Source: Leptothermofonsia sichuanensis E412 (lineage in GTDB: Bacteria > Cyanobacteriota > Cyanobacteriia > Leptolyngbyales > Leptolyngbyaceae). Taken from it: a stretch of 64,000 nt of DNA. This document shows, piece by piece, positions 55,940-64,000 of this stretch (its first letter is position 1; each line of letters starts with the position of its first letter). Made by a program: the position numbers and the translations under genes. The stretch covers positions 1,550,001 to 1,614,000 of the forward strand of contig NZ_CP072600.1 of the NCBI RefSeq assembly GCF_019891175.1, written 5' to 3'. The notes under the pieces were generated by a model that saw only the letters and a list, made by a program, of their open reading frames with translations, did no database searches and was not told where the DNA came from.

Positions 55940-57367
55940 ATGCCACATTCAGTTTTGCGACGATATACCCCTCCGACTTGCACCCTGGAGATTATTGGGA
56001 ACCATTCGCCGCTATCTCGGTGGATGGCACAACCTGTTGTTAAGAACCTGCGCTTTCAACTGAGCCTGGATGACCCCAAACTACCGCAGGATGATTGGGT
56101 AACTGTGCGGGGCGATCGCGCCCAGTTGGAGGAACTTTGCGGAGTGGTTTCTGGCTATGTGCAGCATTTCCTGGAGCAGTCGCCCAGCCGCCTGGGTGGT
56201 TTGCTGCTGGTATCTCCGGTGGGGGCGATCGCAACCCAGCCGGAAGCAGTTGAACCCTACCCGGAATATCACCCGACTCAGCCCGGTGCGACTGGAATTT
56301 TCCTTCAACCGCAGGGATTGCTGGCACACCATTTGCATCTGGGTTCCCTGGCCACAGAGGAAACAGGACCCGTTGCGCGTCTCAGTACCCTGCAACTATT
56401 TGATCTGGCAAATGCTTTAGACGACTACACCAGCGAGATTGTGGCGTTACCAAATCTGGAACCGGCACGCAAAGGTTGGCTTCGGACTTCCTCTGCCTGG
56501 GCGCAAATTGCCGCCGTAGGTCTGGTGGTAGCAGGTCTTTCCACATCTGTGCTGAAGCTGTTTGATGATTCCACTCACCGCCCCGAACCAGCAACCCTGA
56601 GCCAGGGAGCGACCAGTCGTGATCAGAAAATTGCTAACCAGCTTCCTCCTGCTGCCACCGAGGGCGCTACTCCGCCAGTCGCATCCAGCGAGCAACTGCC
56701 CTCTCTCCCCACTCCAGGAGCCAGGGTGTCTCCCTCCCCTTCCATCCCAACTGTGACCGTACCACCGGTAGTTCCCAGTGCTCCCAGAACCATCAGTCCT
56801 GACGGCATCAGCCCCAGCCGGAACCCGGAGCCAACCACCCAGATTGCCTCCGGTTCGGGGGCGGCAGGTCGCGATCGCGCCGAAACTGCCCCTCAGAAAT
56901 CGACAGTTGATCTGGACGCCTCTGGCGGAGTTCCATCGGCATCAGCATCAGTACGACCGGCACCAGCTTTAGAACCAGAGTTTAATAACGCAACTGTCCG
57001 GCGATCGGCAAGCTCAGAGCGGATGGAATCTTTGAGAGCAGAATCCGCACCTGCCGCATCAGCCCCGGCTCAAAACAGCACAGCCTTCGATACCATTCCT
57101 CAGGTGGCAGAGGTTCGGCAGTATTTTCAACAGCGCTGGAGTCCCCCCGAAGGGTTATCCCAGACGATTGAGTATACGCTGGTGATTAATCAGAACGGTT
57201 CCATTCAGCAAATTTTGCCCCGTGGACAAACCGCTGGTGACTATGTTGATCGCACTGGCATTCCCCTCGTTGGGGAGCCGTTTGTTTCTCCGCTAAACAC
57301 CAGGCAGAGTGCCAAAATTCGCCTTGTATTAAGCCCCAATGGCAACGTCCAGACCTTTCTGGAGTAA
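55940..57367 (+). CDS. DUF4335 protein with membrane helix and Pro/Ser-rich linker
   Basis: A 475-residue protein. The N-terminal DUF4335 domain (about 1-180) begins PHSVLRRYTPPTCTLEIIGN. One membrane helix (about 190-210, AAVGLVVAGLSTSVLKLF) is followed by a long Pro/Ser/Ala-rich linker and a C-terminal block (VAEVRQYFQQRWSPPEGLSQTIEYTL...) resembling a TonB-C-like fold. Its partner DUF3038 gene is 229 bp upstream. Function is unknown; the layout suggests a cytoplasmic domain anchored to a periplasmic tail. Confidence 0.88.
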   Translation: MPHSVLRRYTPPTCTLEIIGNHSPLSRWMAQPVVKNLRFQLSLDDPKLPQDDWVTVRGDRAQLEELCGVVSGYVQHFLEQSPSRLGGLLLVSPVGAIATQPEAVEPYPEYHPTQPGATGIFLQPQGLLAHHLHLGSLATEETGPVARLSTLQLFDLANALDDYTSEIVALPNLEPARKGWLRTSSAWAQIAAVGLVVAGLSTSVLKLFDDSTHRPEPATLSQGATSRDQKIANQLPPAATEGATPPVASSEQLPSLPTPGARVSPSPSIPTVTVPPVVPSAPRTISPDGISPSRNPEPTTQIASGSGAAGRDRAETAPQKSTVDLDASGGVPSASASVRPAPALEPEFNNATVRRSASSERMESLRAESAPAASAPAQNSTAFDTIPQVAEVRQYFQQRWSPPEGLSQTIEYTLVINQNGSIQQILPRGQTAGDYVDRTGIPLVGEPFVSPLNTRQSAKIRLVLSPNGNVQTFLE

Positions 57368-57413
57368 GCTTGGTGGTAATTACCTGGGAATCGTCTCATC
57401 AGTCAGCCTGCTC

Positions 57414-57448
57414 CCAGGAAGCAAGTCCTGGTTTTGATGGCTTCCTGG
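57414..57448. terminator. Hairpin with 9-bp perfect stem downstream of the DUF4335 gene
   Basis: CCAGGAAGC pairs with GCTTCCTGG around a 17-base loop, followed by CTCTTTCC. It has no long T-run, so termination is possible but not certain. Confidence 0.5.
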
Positions 57449-57578
57449 CTCTTTCCAGATTCCACCTGCTGGGTTGTCAACTTTGTAGTTGTGAGTCTGA
57501 ACGCGAGAAAGGGTTATTATTCTGGGGTTTTCAGTCCACAAGATAATTGTTGGCAAACCACTACCCGGCTAGAAAAAG

Positions 57579-60500
57579 ATGTCTAACTGGCGCTTGCATC
57601 TAAAAAGGTTGTTTCAAAGGCAATTTCAGGCTTTAGGGAGATTTCTGGCTAGAATTTTGAGGAGGTTTCAGGGATCGGAGAAACCCGATCGGCAGCTTGC
57701 AAAAACCTGTGAAACCTTACAACGTCAACTCGCTACTCCTCAGGAGACGGAGAAAGCCTGGACAACCTATGCCAAAGCGCTATCCCTTGCCAGGAAATGC
57801 AATCCCACTGAACTGACCCGGGTTGTTTCCAGTTTTGATCCGCTCTTTCGTGAGTCAGGTTCCAGTTCTGAATTGCCGGTCCAACAGGCCATCTCTTTTC
57901 TACTGGAGGCAAAACCGCAAACTCCGCAAATGCTTGATGCAGCCTGGCGCCTTTCACAGCGGCTTCACGAAATGGACTCGCTTAGAGATGCCCAGCAACA
58001 GATTTGCCTGCAACTGGCACAGATTGGTGATAGCGATTTACTGTTATCTAAATTGCTTAAACGGCGCAACCAGAATTTGCTGACATCAGAGGACCTGGGT
58101 CAAATTCTTCACAGGTTTTTAGACTATCATTCCTTCCAGCCGATTGCCCCCTGGAAAGCTTTTTTGGAACAGTTCAGGCTGGATGAATTGCCCCAGATTC
58201 ATCCGGTGTACGGGATTCTGGAGCGCTATATCGAGGCGGCTGAGCTGGCAGAAGCCGCAGGGGACTACCGGAGTGCAATTCATTACCTTTCTTTTCTGGC
58301 AGGTAAGGAAATCGCCTGCCGCATCCTGGTGCTGTTCAATCGTTTAGGAGACAGGACTGCGATCGCCCAGGCCCATCAGAAAGTGGCAGAGGCTTTTTGG
58401 CAGGAAGGCGATTATAGTCAGGCATTGGAGCACTTTCAAGCCGCCGATAATCTGGAGCGTGTCAGTGACTGCTACCAGAAGCTGGGAAATCTTGGACTCG
58501 CCATTCAATGCCGTCCATCCATCCATGGCGAATGGGTGCAGGAAATGCGCAGGATTTTAGAGCACACCGTCCGAACTCAGATGGATTCCGGGGACTTTCT
58601 GGCATCCGTTCGGTTGTTGAAATCGGTGACCGCAGCATGGCAGGAGAGCGCAGAAATGGCTGAGGCTGAACGCACCCGGCACCTCTTAACCGAGGCCGTC
58701 AGAACAGCGCGGGCTGCTTTCACGTCTGAGTTACGCCTGTCTGAGGGGCAAACCACAACAGATCTGCTCAAACGCTGGAGCCTTCTGGAAGAAGCGGCAG
58801 GTAACTATCTCGAAGCTGGATTACAGGCTGAAAAAGCCCACGATTATTTCGCTGCCTCCGTGCTGTTTGAGAAGGCAGGCGCGTTTGGTCAGGCACTGGT
58901 TGCGCTTGAGTCAGCTTCTCCCCATGCCCCGGATCCCCGGAAAAAGGCTCAACTGCTTGAACAGGGGGGAGATTATTTTATGGCGGGTCTGTTATATGAG
59001 CGGTTGGGAGACATTGAACCTGCGATCTCCATGTATGAGCAGGCGACAGAATTTCTGCGGGCAGCCGAATTACGTCGATATCAATTGGGCGATGAACAGG
59101 CGGTGTTTGACGATTGGTTCCAGGAATTACTGATAAAAGCAGGACAGATTGAGCAATTGGCGGAGTTATGTATTGCCAGAGCAACGGAACCAGAATGTTC
59201 TTCCGAGCAAAAGGCGCGCCTGTGGCGACGGGTAAAGGAACTGGGAGAGCGGGGTCTAGTTGGGCAAAGATGGCTGGATCGGGTTGCGAATGAGTTGCCA
59301 GCCATTGAAGCATTGGATCGACGCAGATTTGAAGAACATGCAGCCTCATGGAGCCAGGCTGCCTGCCGAGAAGTGTTAGCCGCCTATACAGATGCGATCG
59401 GGCTGGATCTGGGCACCAGTAATAGCGTGGTGGCTCTTTACAACAAACAGCAAGGAGAGCCAGAAGTGGTTGAGCGGTCAGGGCGGCGGCAGTTTCCATC
59501 CGTCTTTGCCATCGATCAATCAGGGCGGGAACGGGTTGGAGTCCCCATCTCAGAGTTGTTAACCAGGTCTCCCCGGGCCATTATGGTCAGGGCCAAACGG
59601 GAAATGGGGACAGACCGAAAATTCAAGGCAGGGGGTCAAGAGTATCGAGCAGAGGAAATTTCAGCCCGCATCATTAACCATGCCCGTCAACTTGCCAGAG
59701 AGTACCTTCAGAAAAAAATTAGCGCCAGAATCCTGGCGATCGCAACTCGAACGATCAGATCTACTCCACCCATCGACTGGGTGAACGAGTTCCTGGAGCA
59801 GCATCCGCCAGCCATTCCCCTTACCAACATTGTGATTACAGTGCCGGCCTACTTCAATGAAGCTCAGAAACAGGCAACGAAGACGGCAGGGGTTCTGGCA
59901 GATATGAATATTCTGCGATTAATCCATGAGCCAACAGCGGCTTGCCTCGCCCAGCGTATTCGCAAGGATAACGAGGAAACCATCCTGGTTGCAGATCTAG
60001 GTGCAGGCACTTTTGACCTTTCCATCATCCAGGTGGGGCAGGGCATTTTTGAGGTGCAGGAGATCGAAGGAGATAACGCCCTGGGTAGTGCTGATTTAGA
60101 TGAATTGATCCTTGCCCATTTTGAGCAATCTATCAAAGCTGAAACAGGACAGGAAATCCCCCGTAATAGTCAGGCCGGAACACGCCTGCGGCAGGCCTGT
60201 GAAGAGTTAAAAATTGAACTTTCCACACAACAGACCTGGACCATTGACTTACCTTACTTGGTGGGCGATCGCACCATTCAGTTGACCTTAACCCGCACAG
60301 AACTGGAACACCTGGCAGTGCCCTGGTTAGAACGCATTCGAGAAACCTGCCAGCGGATTCAGGCAAAACCCAGCCGCATCCTGTTAATTGGTGGAGGTGG
60401 GTTAATGCCCGCTGTCCACCGTTGTATCAAAAATGTCTTCAATCTTGAACCCGTCTCTGCCTATGACCCGCTGACTGCTGTCGCCCGTGGCGCAGCTTTG

Positions 60501-62255
60501 CAGGCCGCCATCCTCATGGGTGATTTAGAAGAAACGCTGTTATTGGATGTGGTACCGTTCAGTTTAGGGATCAAGTGCAGGGTTGCATCAGGGGAGTTCA
60601 AATTTGATTCCGTGATTCCCAGACACACCACCATTCCAACCGGCAGAACCCAGCGCTACACCACCATTGAAGACAACCAGACTCAAGTCAGAATTGAAAT
60701 CTACCAGGGGGAGTCACCGGATCCCCAGGAGAATTTCAAGATTGGAGAATTTATATTGCAGGGAATTCCTGTTGCCAAAGCAGGTGTGCCCCAAATTGAT
60801 GTCGAATTCAACATCGATACCAGTTGTTTACTGACGGTCACGGCTCGCGATGCTGCAACTGGAAACCAGCGAAGTATTCAAATTGCTGATTCCCACTTGC
60901 TGACTCCAGCGCAAACGGCATCCTTCCAGACAAGGTTTCGCAACTCACAAACCTATCAAAACTCCCTGTCGAGGTTGGAGAAACTTACGGCAAAACTGAA
61001 AACTATATTGCATGAAGTAGATAAAGTAAATCTTCCAGGTGTTGCAGAACGCTTTCACGATCGCATCCAGACTTACGAACGATACCGTGAACGCTATTCG
61101 CCCACAGAAGTAGACAACCATGCCCTGTTTGAAATCTATCGCGATCGCAATCCGTTACAAGACCGGACAAGATTAGTCCTGGATCAATGGGGCACATTGA
61201 GTCGGAGTGTTCGTGTTTGGCTAGATCAATACGGATCAACCGATTGGCGTTCTATGAACATTGAAAACCAGGTTCAACAGTTGCTGGACGAAGGCAACCA
61301 GTTGCTCCAGCGGACCCAAAATGTCCGCACGAATATCACGGAAATGGTTACCAGGTATCAAAAATGGTTGAGTGTGATTGAAAACCTGCCCGTAAACCCT
61401 TCAGGAGACGCAGAAGATCTGGCTCGATATTTTCTGAGTTTAAACCGTTACTCAGAGGCACGGATGCAATTTCAGCGGATTGCCGGGTCTTTATCCTTAG
61501 CTCAGATAGAGCTGGGTTTAGAGATCTTTGCCCGCTCCCGGCAACGAGAACCCTATACCGCCTTGCTGCTGGAACAGGCTGAGAGACTGGGTGTTCATAG
61601 ACCTGACTTTGAAAATCTGAATCACGCTGTCCGCATTTATGCCGCTTCAGTGGTCTGGATACATCTGAATCTAGCTGGATTGACAGCGAGTGGTAGTGGT
61701 TTTCTCATTGGACCCAACCAGATCGCCACCAATCGCCATGTTCTGATAGACGAGACAACTGGAAAGCTGGCTGCGCCTGAAGCTGTGCGTGTGATTACCC
61801 GGGAAGGCTCGCTGGGTGTAGTTTCCATTCATTTACCAGACTGGGGCGCTGATGACGTAGCGATTCTGACCGTAGAGCCAACCTCTGGCGTAATAGCTCC
61901 ATTGCGGTTGGGCTATTCAGAATTGGTTGAGGTTGGAGAGCGGATCATGACCATTGGTTTTCCATCCCCTGAAAGTGGCGAATTTGAAGAAAACCTTTAC
62001 TGTAACACCGGCTTAGTCAACCGCATCAGATCCAGTCAACTCTGTACGGAGAGAGTCCTGGAGGTCAGCATTCCCCTCCAGGGAGGAATTAGTGGTGCTC
62101 CTATCCTGAACCAATTTGGAGAGGTGATCGGACTTTTAACTTTCTGGACGGAGCGCAAACAAGCTCTCAACAGTGGGCAGATTCGCAGTGAGCGCTCTTT
62201 CTATGCTGTTCCGGTTGAGTTGCTACACCGCCTGCGAGCAAAAATTCAGGGTTAA
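57579..62255 (+). CDS. Helical-repeat / Hsp70 / trypsin-like serine protease fusion
   Basis: A 1558-residue single chain. Residues 3-30 are a very basic amphipathic helix. Residues about 40-600 are TPR-like helical repeats (for example AEAAGDYRSAIHYL and QEGDYSQALEHFQAADNL). Residues about 607-985 are an Hsp70 ATPase domain with IGLDLGTSNSVVAL, VPAYFNEAQKQATKTAG, ADLGAGTFDLSII and IGGGGLMPAVHR. Residues about 988-1105 are the beta substrate-binding domain (VVPFSLGIK...DVEFNIDTSCLLTVTARD). A helical region follows. Residues about 1355-1558 are a trypsin-like protease with H1387 (TNRHV), D1426 (DDVAIL) and S1505 (GGISGAP). It could bind client proteins and cut them, driven by ATP, but no function is known. 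Confidence 0.9.
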   Translation: MSNWRLHLKRLFQRQFQALGRFLARILRRFQGSEKPDRQLAKTCETLQRQLATPQETEKAWTTYAKALSLARKCNPTELTRVVSSFDPLFRESGSSSELPVQQAISFLLEAKPQTPQMLDAAWRLSQRLHEMDSLRDAQQQICLQLAQIGDSDLLLSKLLKRRNQNLLTSEDLGQILHRFLDYHSFQPIAPWKAFLEQFRLDELPQIHPVYGILERYIEAAELAEAAGDYRSAIHYLSFLAGKEIACRILVLFNRLGDRTAIAQAHQKVAEAFWQEGDYSQALEHFQAADNLERVSDCYQKLGNLGLAIQCRPSIHGEWVQEMRRILEHTVRTQMDSGDFLASVRLLKSVTAAWQESAEMAEAERTRHLLTEAVRTARAAFTSELRLSEGQTTTDLLKRWSLLEEAAGNYLEAGLQAEKAHDYFAASVLFEKAGAFGQALVALESASPHAPDPRKKAQLLEQGGDYFMAGLLYERLGDIEPAISMYEQATEFLRAAELRRYQLGDEQAVFDDWFQELLIKAGQIEQLAELCIARATEPECSSEQKARLWRRVKELGERGLVGQRWLDRVANELPAIEALDRRRFEEHAASWSQAACREVLAAYTDAIGLDLGTSNSVVALYNKQQGEPEVVERSGRRQFPSVFAIDQSGRERVGVPISELLTRSPRAIMVRAKREMGTDRKFKAGGQEYRAEEISARIINHARQLAREYLQKKISARILAIATRTIRSTPPIDWVNEFLEQHPPAIPLTNIVITVPAYFNEAQKQATKTAGVLADMNILRLIHEPTAACLAQRIRKDNEETILVADLGAGTFDLSIIQVGQGIFEVQEIEGDNALGSADLDELILAHFEQSIKAETGQEIPRNSQAGTRLRQACEELKIELSTQQTWTIDLPYLVGDRTIQLTLTRTELEHLAVPWLERIRETCQRIQAKPSRILLIGGGGLMPAVHRCIKNVFNLEPVSAYDPLTAVARGAALQAAILMGDLEETLLLDVVPFSLGIKCRVASGEFKFDSVIPRHTTIPTGRTQRYTTIEDNQTQVRIEIYQGESPDPQENFKIGEFILQGIPVAKAGVPQIDVEFNIDTSCLLTVTARDAATGNQRSIQIADSHLLTPAQTASFQTRFRNSQTYQNSLSRLEKLTAKLKTILHEVDKVNLPGVAERFHDRIQTYERYRERYSPTEVDNHALFEIYRDRNPLQDRTRLVLDQWGTLSRSVRVWLDQYGSTDWRSMNIENQVQQLLDEGNQLLQRTQNVRTNITEMVTRYQKWLSVIENLPVNPSGDAEDLARYFLSLNRYSEARMQFQRIAGSLSLAQIELGLEIFARSRQREPYTALLLEQAERLGVHRPDFENLNHAVRIYAASVVWIHLNLAGLTASGSGFLIGPNQIATNRHVLIDETTGKLAAPEAVRVITREGSLGVVSIHLPDWGADDVAILTVEPTSGVIAPLRLGYSELVEVGERIMTIGFPSPESGEFEENLYCNTGLVNRIRSSQLCTERVLEVSIPLQGGISGAPILNQFGEVIGLLTFWTERKQALNSGQIRSERSFYAVPVELLHRLRAKIQG

Positions 62256-62426
62256 TAACGTGATGGGCAACCCGGAAACCAGGATCCCCGACATCTCGTT
62301 GATCTGAGTGTACCTGGCTAAAGTAAATGCGTGAGGATGCTAAAGCACCCATGGGAATTCTGTCAGAGTTTACTTGAGAGCGAAGCAGATTCGGTTTTAT
62401 AGTCGCGGCGAAGGGTTCATAAATCT

Positions 62427-63755
62427 CTATGTCTCTTCCGGGTCGTCTGAATTCAGTTTTGGCATCAGGGCAACTCGAACCCGCTGTCCGTCTTCCAGGA
62501 CAGTCAGCAAGACGTGATTAACCTGGAGGGTGTCTCCCGGTTCAGGCGTTCGTTGCAATTCTTCCAGGAACAGCCCGGCCAGGGTTGCGGCTTCTTCACG
62601 GGGTAATTCAATATCCAGTTCATTATTCACAGTTGCAATGCTGGCGCGAATCTTAAAGATGCCCTCGTGGGCACCAATCTGGCGGAACTCCGATTCTTCT
62701 TCGGCATCGTATTCATCTCGAATCTCACCCACAATTTCTTCCAACACATCTTCCAGAGTGACCAGTCCTGCGGTTCCACCAAACTCATCCCGGACTATAA
62801 CCAGGTGCAGGCGGTTCTTCTTCATCTCTGCCAGAATTTCGTTGGCAGGTTTGTTCTCAGAGATGAAATGAACCGGGCGCAGTAACTCACGGATACTGGG
62901 TGGTTTCTCCTGTGTGATGGGGAATGGACGGATCAGATCTTTAACATGCAAGATGCCTACAATGTTATCCAGATCAGGATCGCAAACAGGCAGACGGGTG
63001 TGGGCATTGTTGGCAACCACTTGATAGGCTTCTTCCAGGGATGTATCAATTTTGAGGTACTGAATTTGCACACGAGGGACCATAATTGCCCGGGCAGTGA
63101 CATGACTGAGTTCAACGGCTCCATAGATGATGCGACGTTCCTGTTCCCCCACGGAACCACCCGCTCGTCCGGCATCCACCATTGCCTTGATTTCTTCTGA
63201 ACTAATCCCTTCTTCCGCTTGATCGATGGGATTGCCCGTCAGTACTAGGATGAAGTTGGTAGATGCACTGACCAGTCTGACCACTGGATCGAGTACCTTT
63301 TCTAGAAAGCGGATGGGACGGATGCAGAACAGGGCAAACTCTTCGGCATAATGGATTGCCAGGCGTTTGGGAACCAGTTCTCCCAGAATCAGGCTGAGCA
63401 AAGCAATTGTTACAGTGACACTGATCAGAGCAACCTGACTGGCAATTTGGGGACTCAACAGTGGCACCAACCGACTCGACAGCGGACCTGCCAGATTGTC
63501 CGCTGCAAATGCCCCGTTCAGAAAGCCTGTCAGGGTAATAACAAGTTGAATAGTTGCCAGGAAGCGTGTGCTGTCTTCAGTGGTTTTTATTACCAGCCGA
63601 GCCTGGCGATCGCCGTCGTCTGCCAGCATTTTCATCCGCACGTCACTGACAGAAACCAGCGCAATTTCAGCAGCAGCAAAAAAAGCATTCACTGCGATCA
63701 GAATCAGGTTAATGAGAAATAAAAAAAGGACGTTAGAGGGTTCTGGGGTATTCAT
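62427..63755 (-). CDS. CorC/HlyC-type membrane protein with CBS domains (hemolysin family)
   Basis: A 442-residue protein with an N-terminal DUF21 membrane domain of four helices (LILIAVNAFFAAAEIALVSVS...), two CBS domains (ARAIMVPRVQIQYL...TRLPVCDPD; LAEMKKNRLHLVIVRDEFGGTAGLVT) and a C-terminal CorC_HlyC domain. Family members are linked to divalent cation (Mg2+/Co2+) transport or resistance. ATG 63755 is preferred because DUF21 starts there; GTG 63812 would add 19 polar residues. Confidence 0.92.
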   Translation of the reverse strand: MNTPEPSNVLFLFLINLILIAVNAFFAAAEIALVSVSDVRMKMLADDGDRQARLVIKTTEDSTRFLATIQLVITLTGFLNGAFAADNLAGPLSSRLVPLLSPQIASQVALISVTVTIALLSLILGELVPKRLAIHYAEEFALFCIRPIRFLEKVLDPVVRLVSASTNFILVLTGNPIDQAEEGISSEEIKAMVDAGRAGGSVGEQERRIIYGAVELSHVTARAIMVPRVQIQYLKIDTSLEEAYQVVANNAHTRLPVCDPDLDNIVGILHVKDLIRPFPITQEKPPSIRELLRPVHFISENKPANEILAEMKKNRLHLVIVRDEFGGTAGLVTLEDVLEEIVGEIRDEYDAEEESEFRQIGAHEGIFKIRASIATVNNELDIELPREEAATLAGLFLEELQRTPEPGDTLQVNHVLLTVLEDGQRVRVALMPKLNSDDPEET

Positions 63756-63940
63756 TATGGGTGTTCTGATAGCTCCTAGCTCACAGGATGTGTCAGGCGA
63801 TCGCCGTAACACATCGCAGGTATTTTATTTTTGTGCAGATTCCTGACCGCTATAGCAACTCATTCTGGTATCCAATATGCAGAAAGTGTATCAGGGTCAG
63901 GATAGGATGCCTGGGAGTGGAATTTGTAACCTGACAGATT

Positions 63941-64000
63941 GTGCCCCTGCAACTGAACCGATTGCTTCCTCTAGTGTCGCCATTGCTGGCGATCGCGGCT
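63941..64000 (+). CDS. Possible start of a further gene with a signal-like N-terminus (cut by window end)
   Basis: GTG 63941 opens a frame to the window edge that encodes a Leu/Pro-rich hydrophobic start with a positive charge (MPLQLNRLLPLVSPLLAIAA), typical of an export signal. Only 20 codons are visible and no ribosome site is clear, so this is tentative. Confidence 0.3.
   Translation, partial: MPLQLNRLLPLVSPLLAIAA

Noticed and set aside
1-64000. tRNA, rRNA or riboswitch genes
   Set aside because: No convincing tRNA arms, rRNA segments or riboswitch-like leaders were found by eye; tRNAscan-SE and Rfam searches would settle this.

Overview
The window is a chromosomal segment of a cyanobacterium. 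It carries genes for photosystem I subunit PsaE, a Psb28-type photosystem II assembly factor, a CpcT/CpeT phycobiliprotein lyase, the carotenoid genes cruF and cruG, and a phytol/polyprenol kinase. It also carries the cyanobacterial DUF3038/DUF4335 pair, many GCGATCGC (HIP1) octamers, and heptanucleotide tandem repeats between genes. The gene set and dense small repeats suggest a filamentous Leptolyngbya/Oscillatoriales-like organism, but that placement is an inference.

Region 1 (1-24080, all on the minus strand, read from right to left) is a surface-polysaccharide locus. It begins with CDP-glucose 4,6-dehydratase (rfbG), a C-methyltransferase, a DUF4910 aminopeptidase-like protein, an SDR epimerase, an FAD enzyme and glucose-1-phosphate cytidylyltransferase (rfbF). 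These look like a route to a branched or methylated CDP-deoxysugar. Next come a GT2, a PIG-L deacetylase, a GMC oxidoreductase, two more SDR enzymes, a rhamnosyltransferase-like protein and a GT4. The locus ends with an ABC exporter coupled to an acyltransferase-3, a GT39-type enzyme, a polyprenyl-phosphate GT2 and a GT87-type enzyme. The GT87 gene holds an 8-bp tandem repeat array that puts its two halves in different frames, so it is a candidate phase-variable switch. The last ~8 kb of the locus is visibly AT-rich.

Region 2 (24.1-33.6 kb, plus strand) holds lemA with an HtpX-like M48 protease, a phytase-like lipoprotein, cpcT followed directly by a cytosine-deaminase-like gene, an ABC1-family kinase and a small membrane protein.

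Region 3 (33.6-50 kb) alternates single genes with intergenic stretches packed with small non-coding mobile-looking repeats. The genes are a secreted M48 protease, a secreted small protein, mutM, psaE, cruG/cruF, an orphan TpsB transporter divergent from a TPR-CHAT protease, an NnrU/Z-ISO-like protein, a thioredoxin, a ribonuclease D and a CAP-domain protein. Several repeat families recur with constant length (101, ~103, 116, ~97 bp), are bounded by 4-bp direct repeats (CTAG, CTAT, CTGG), nest in each other, and in two cases sit exactly on a gene's stop codon.

Region 4 (51-64 kb) holds a small conserved protein, thrB, a TIGR01777 epimerase, psb28, a phytol/polyprenol kinase, DUF3038 and DUF4335 proteins and a CorC/HlyC-type membrane protein. 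It also encodes a 1558-residue protein joining a helical-repeat region, a full Hsp70 (ATPase plus substrate-binding domain) and a trypsin-like serine protease with an intact triad. That chaperone-protease fusion is, with the repeat-switched glycosyltransferase and the CTAG-bounded repeats, the most unusual content of the window.
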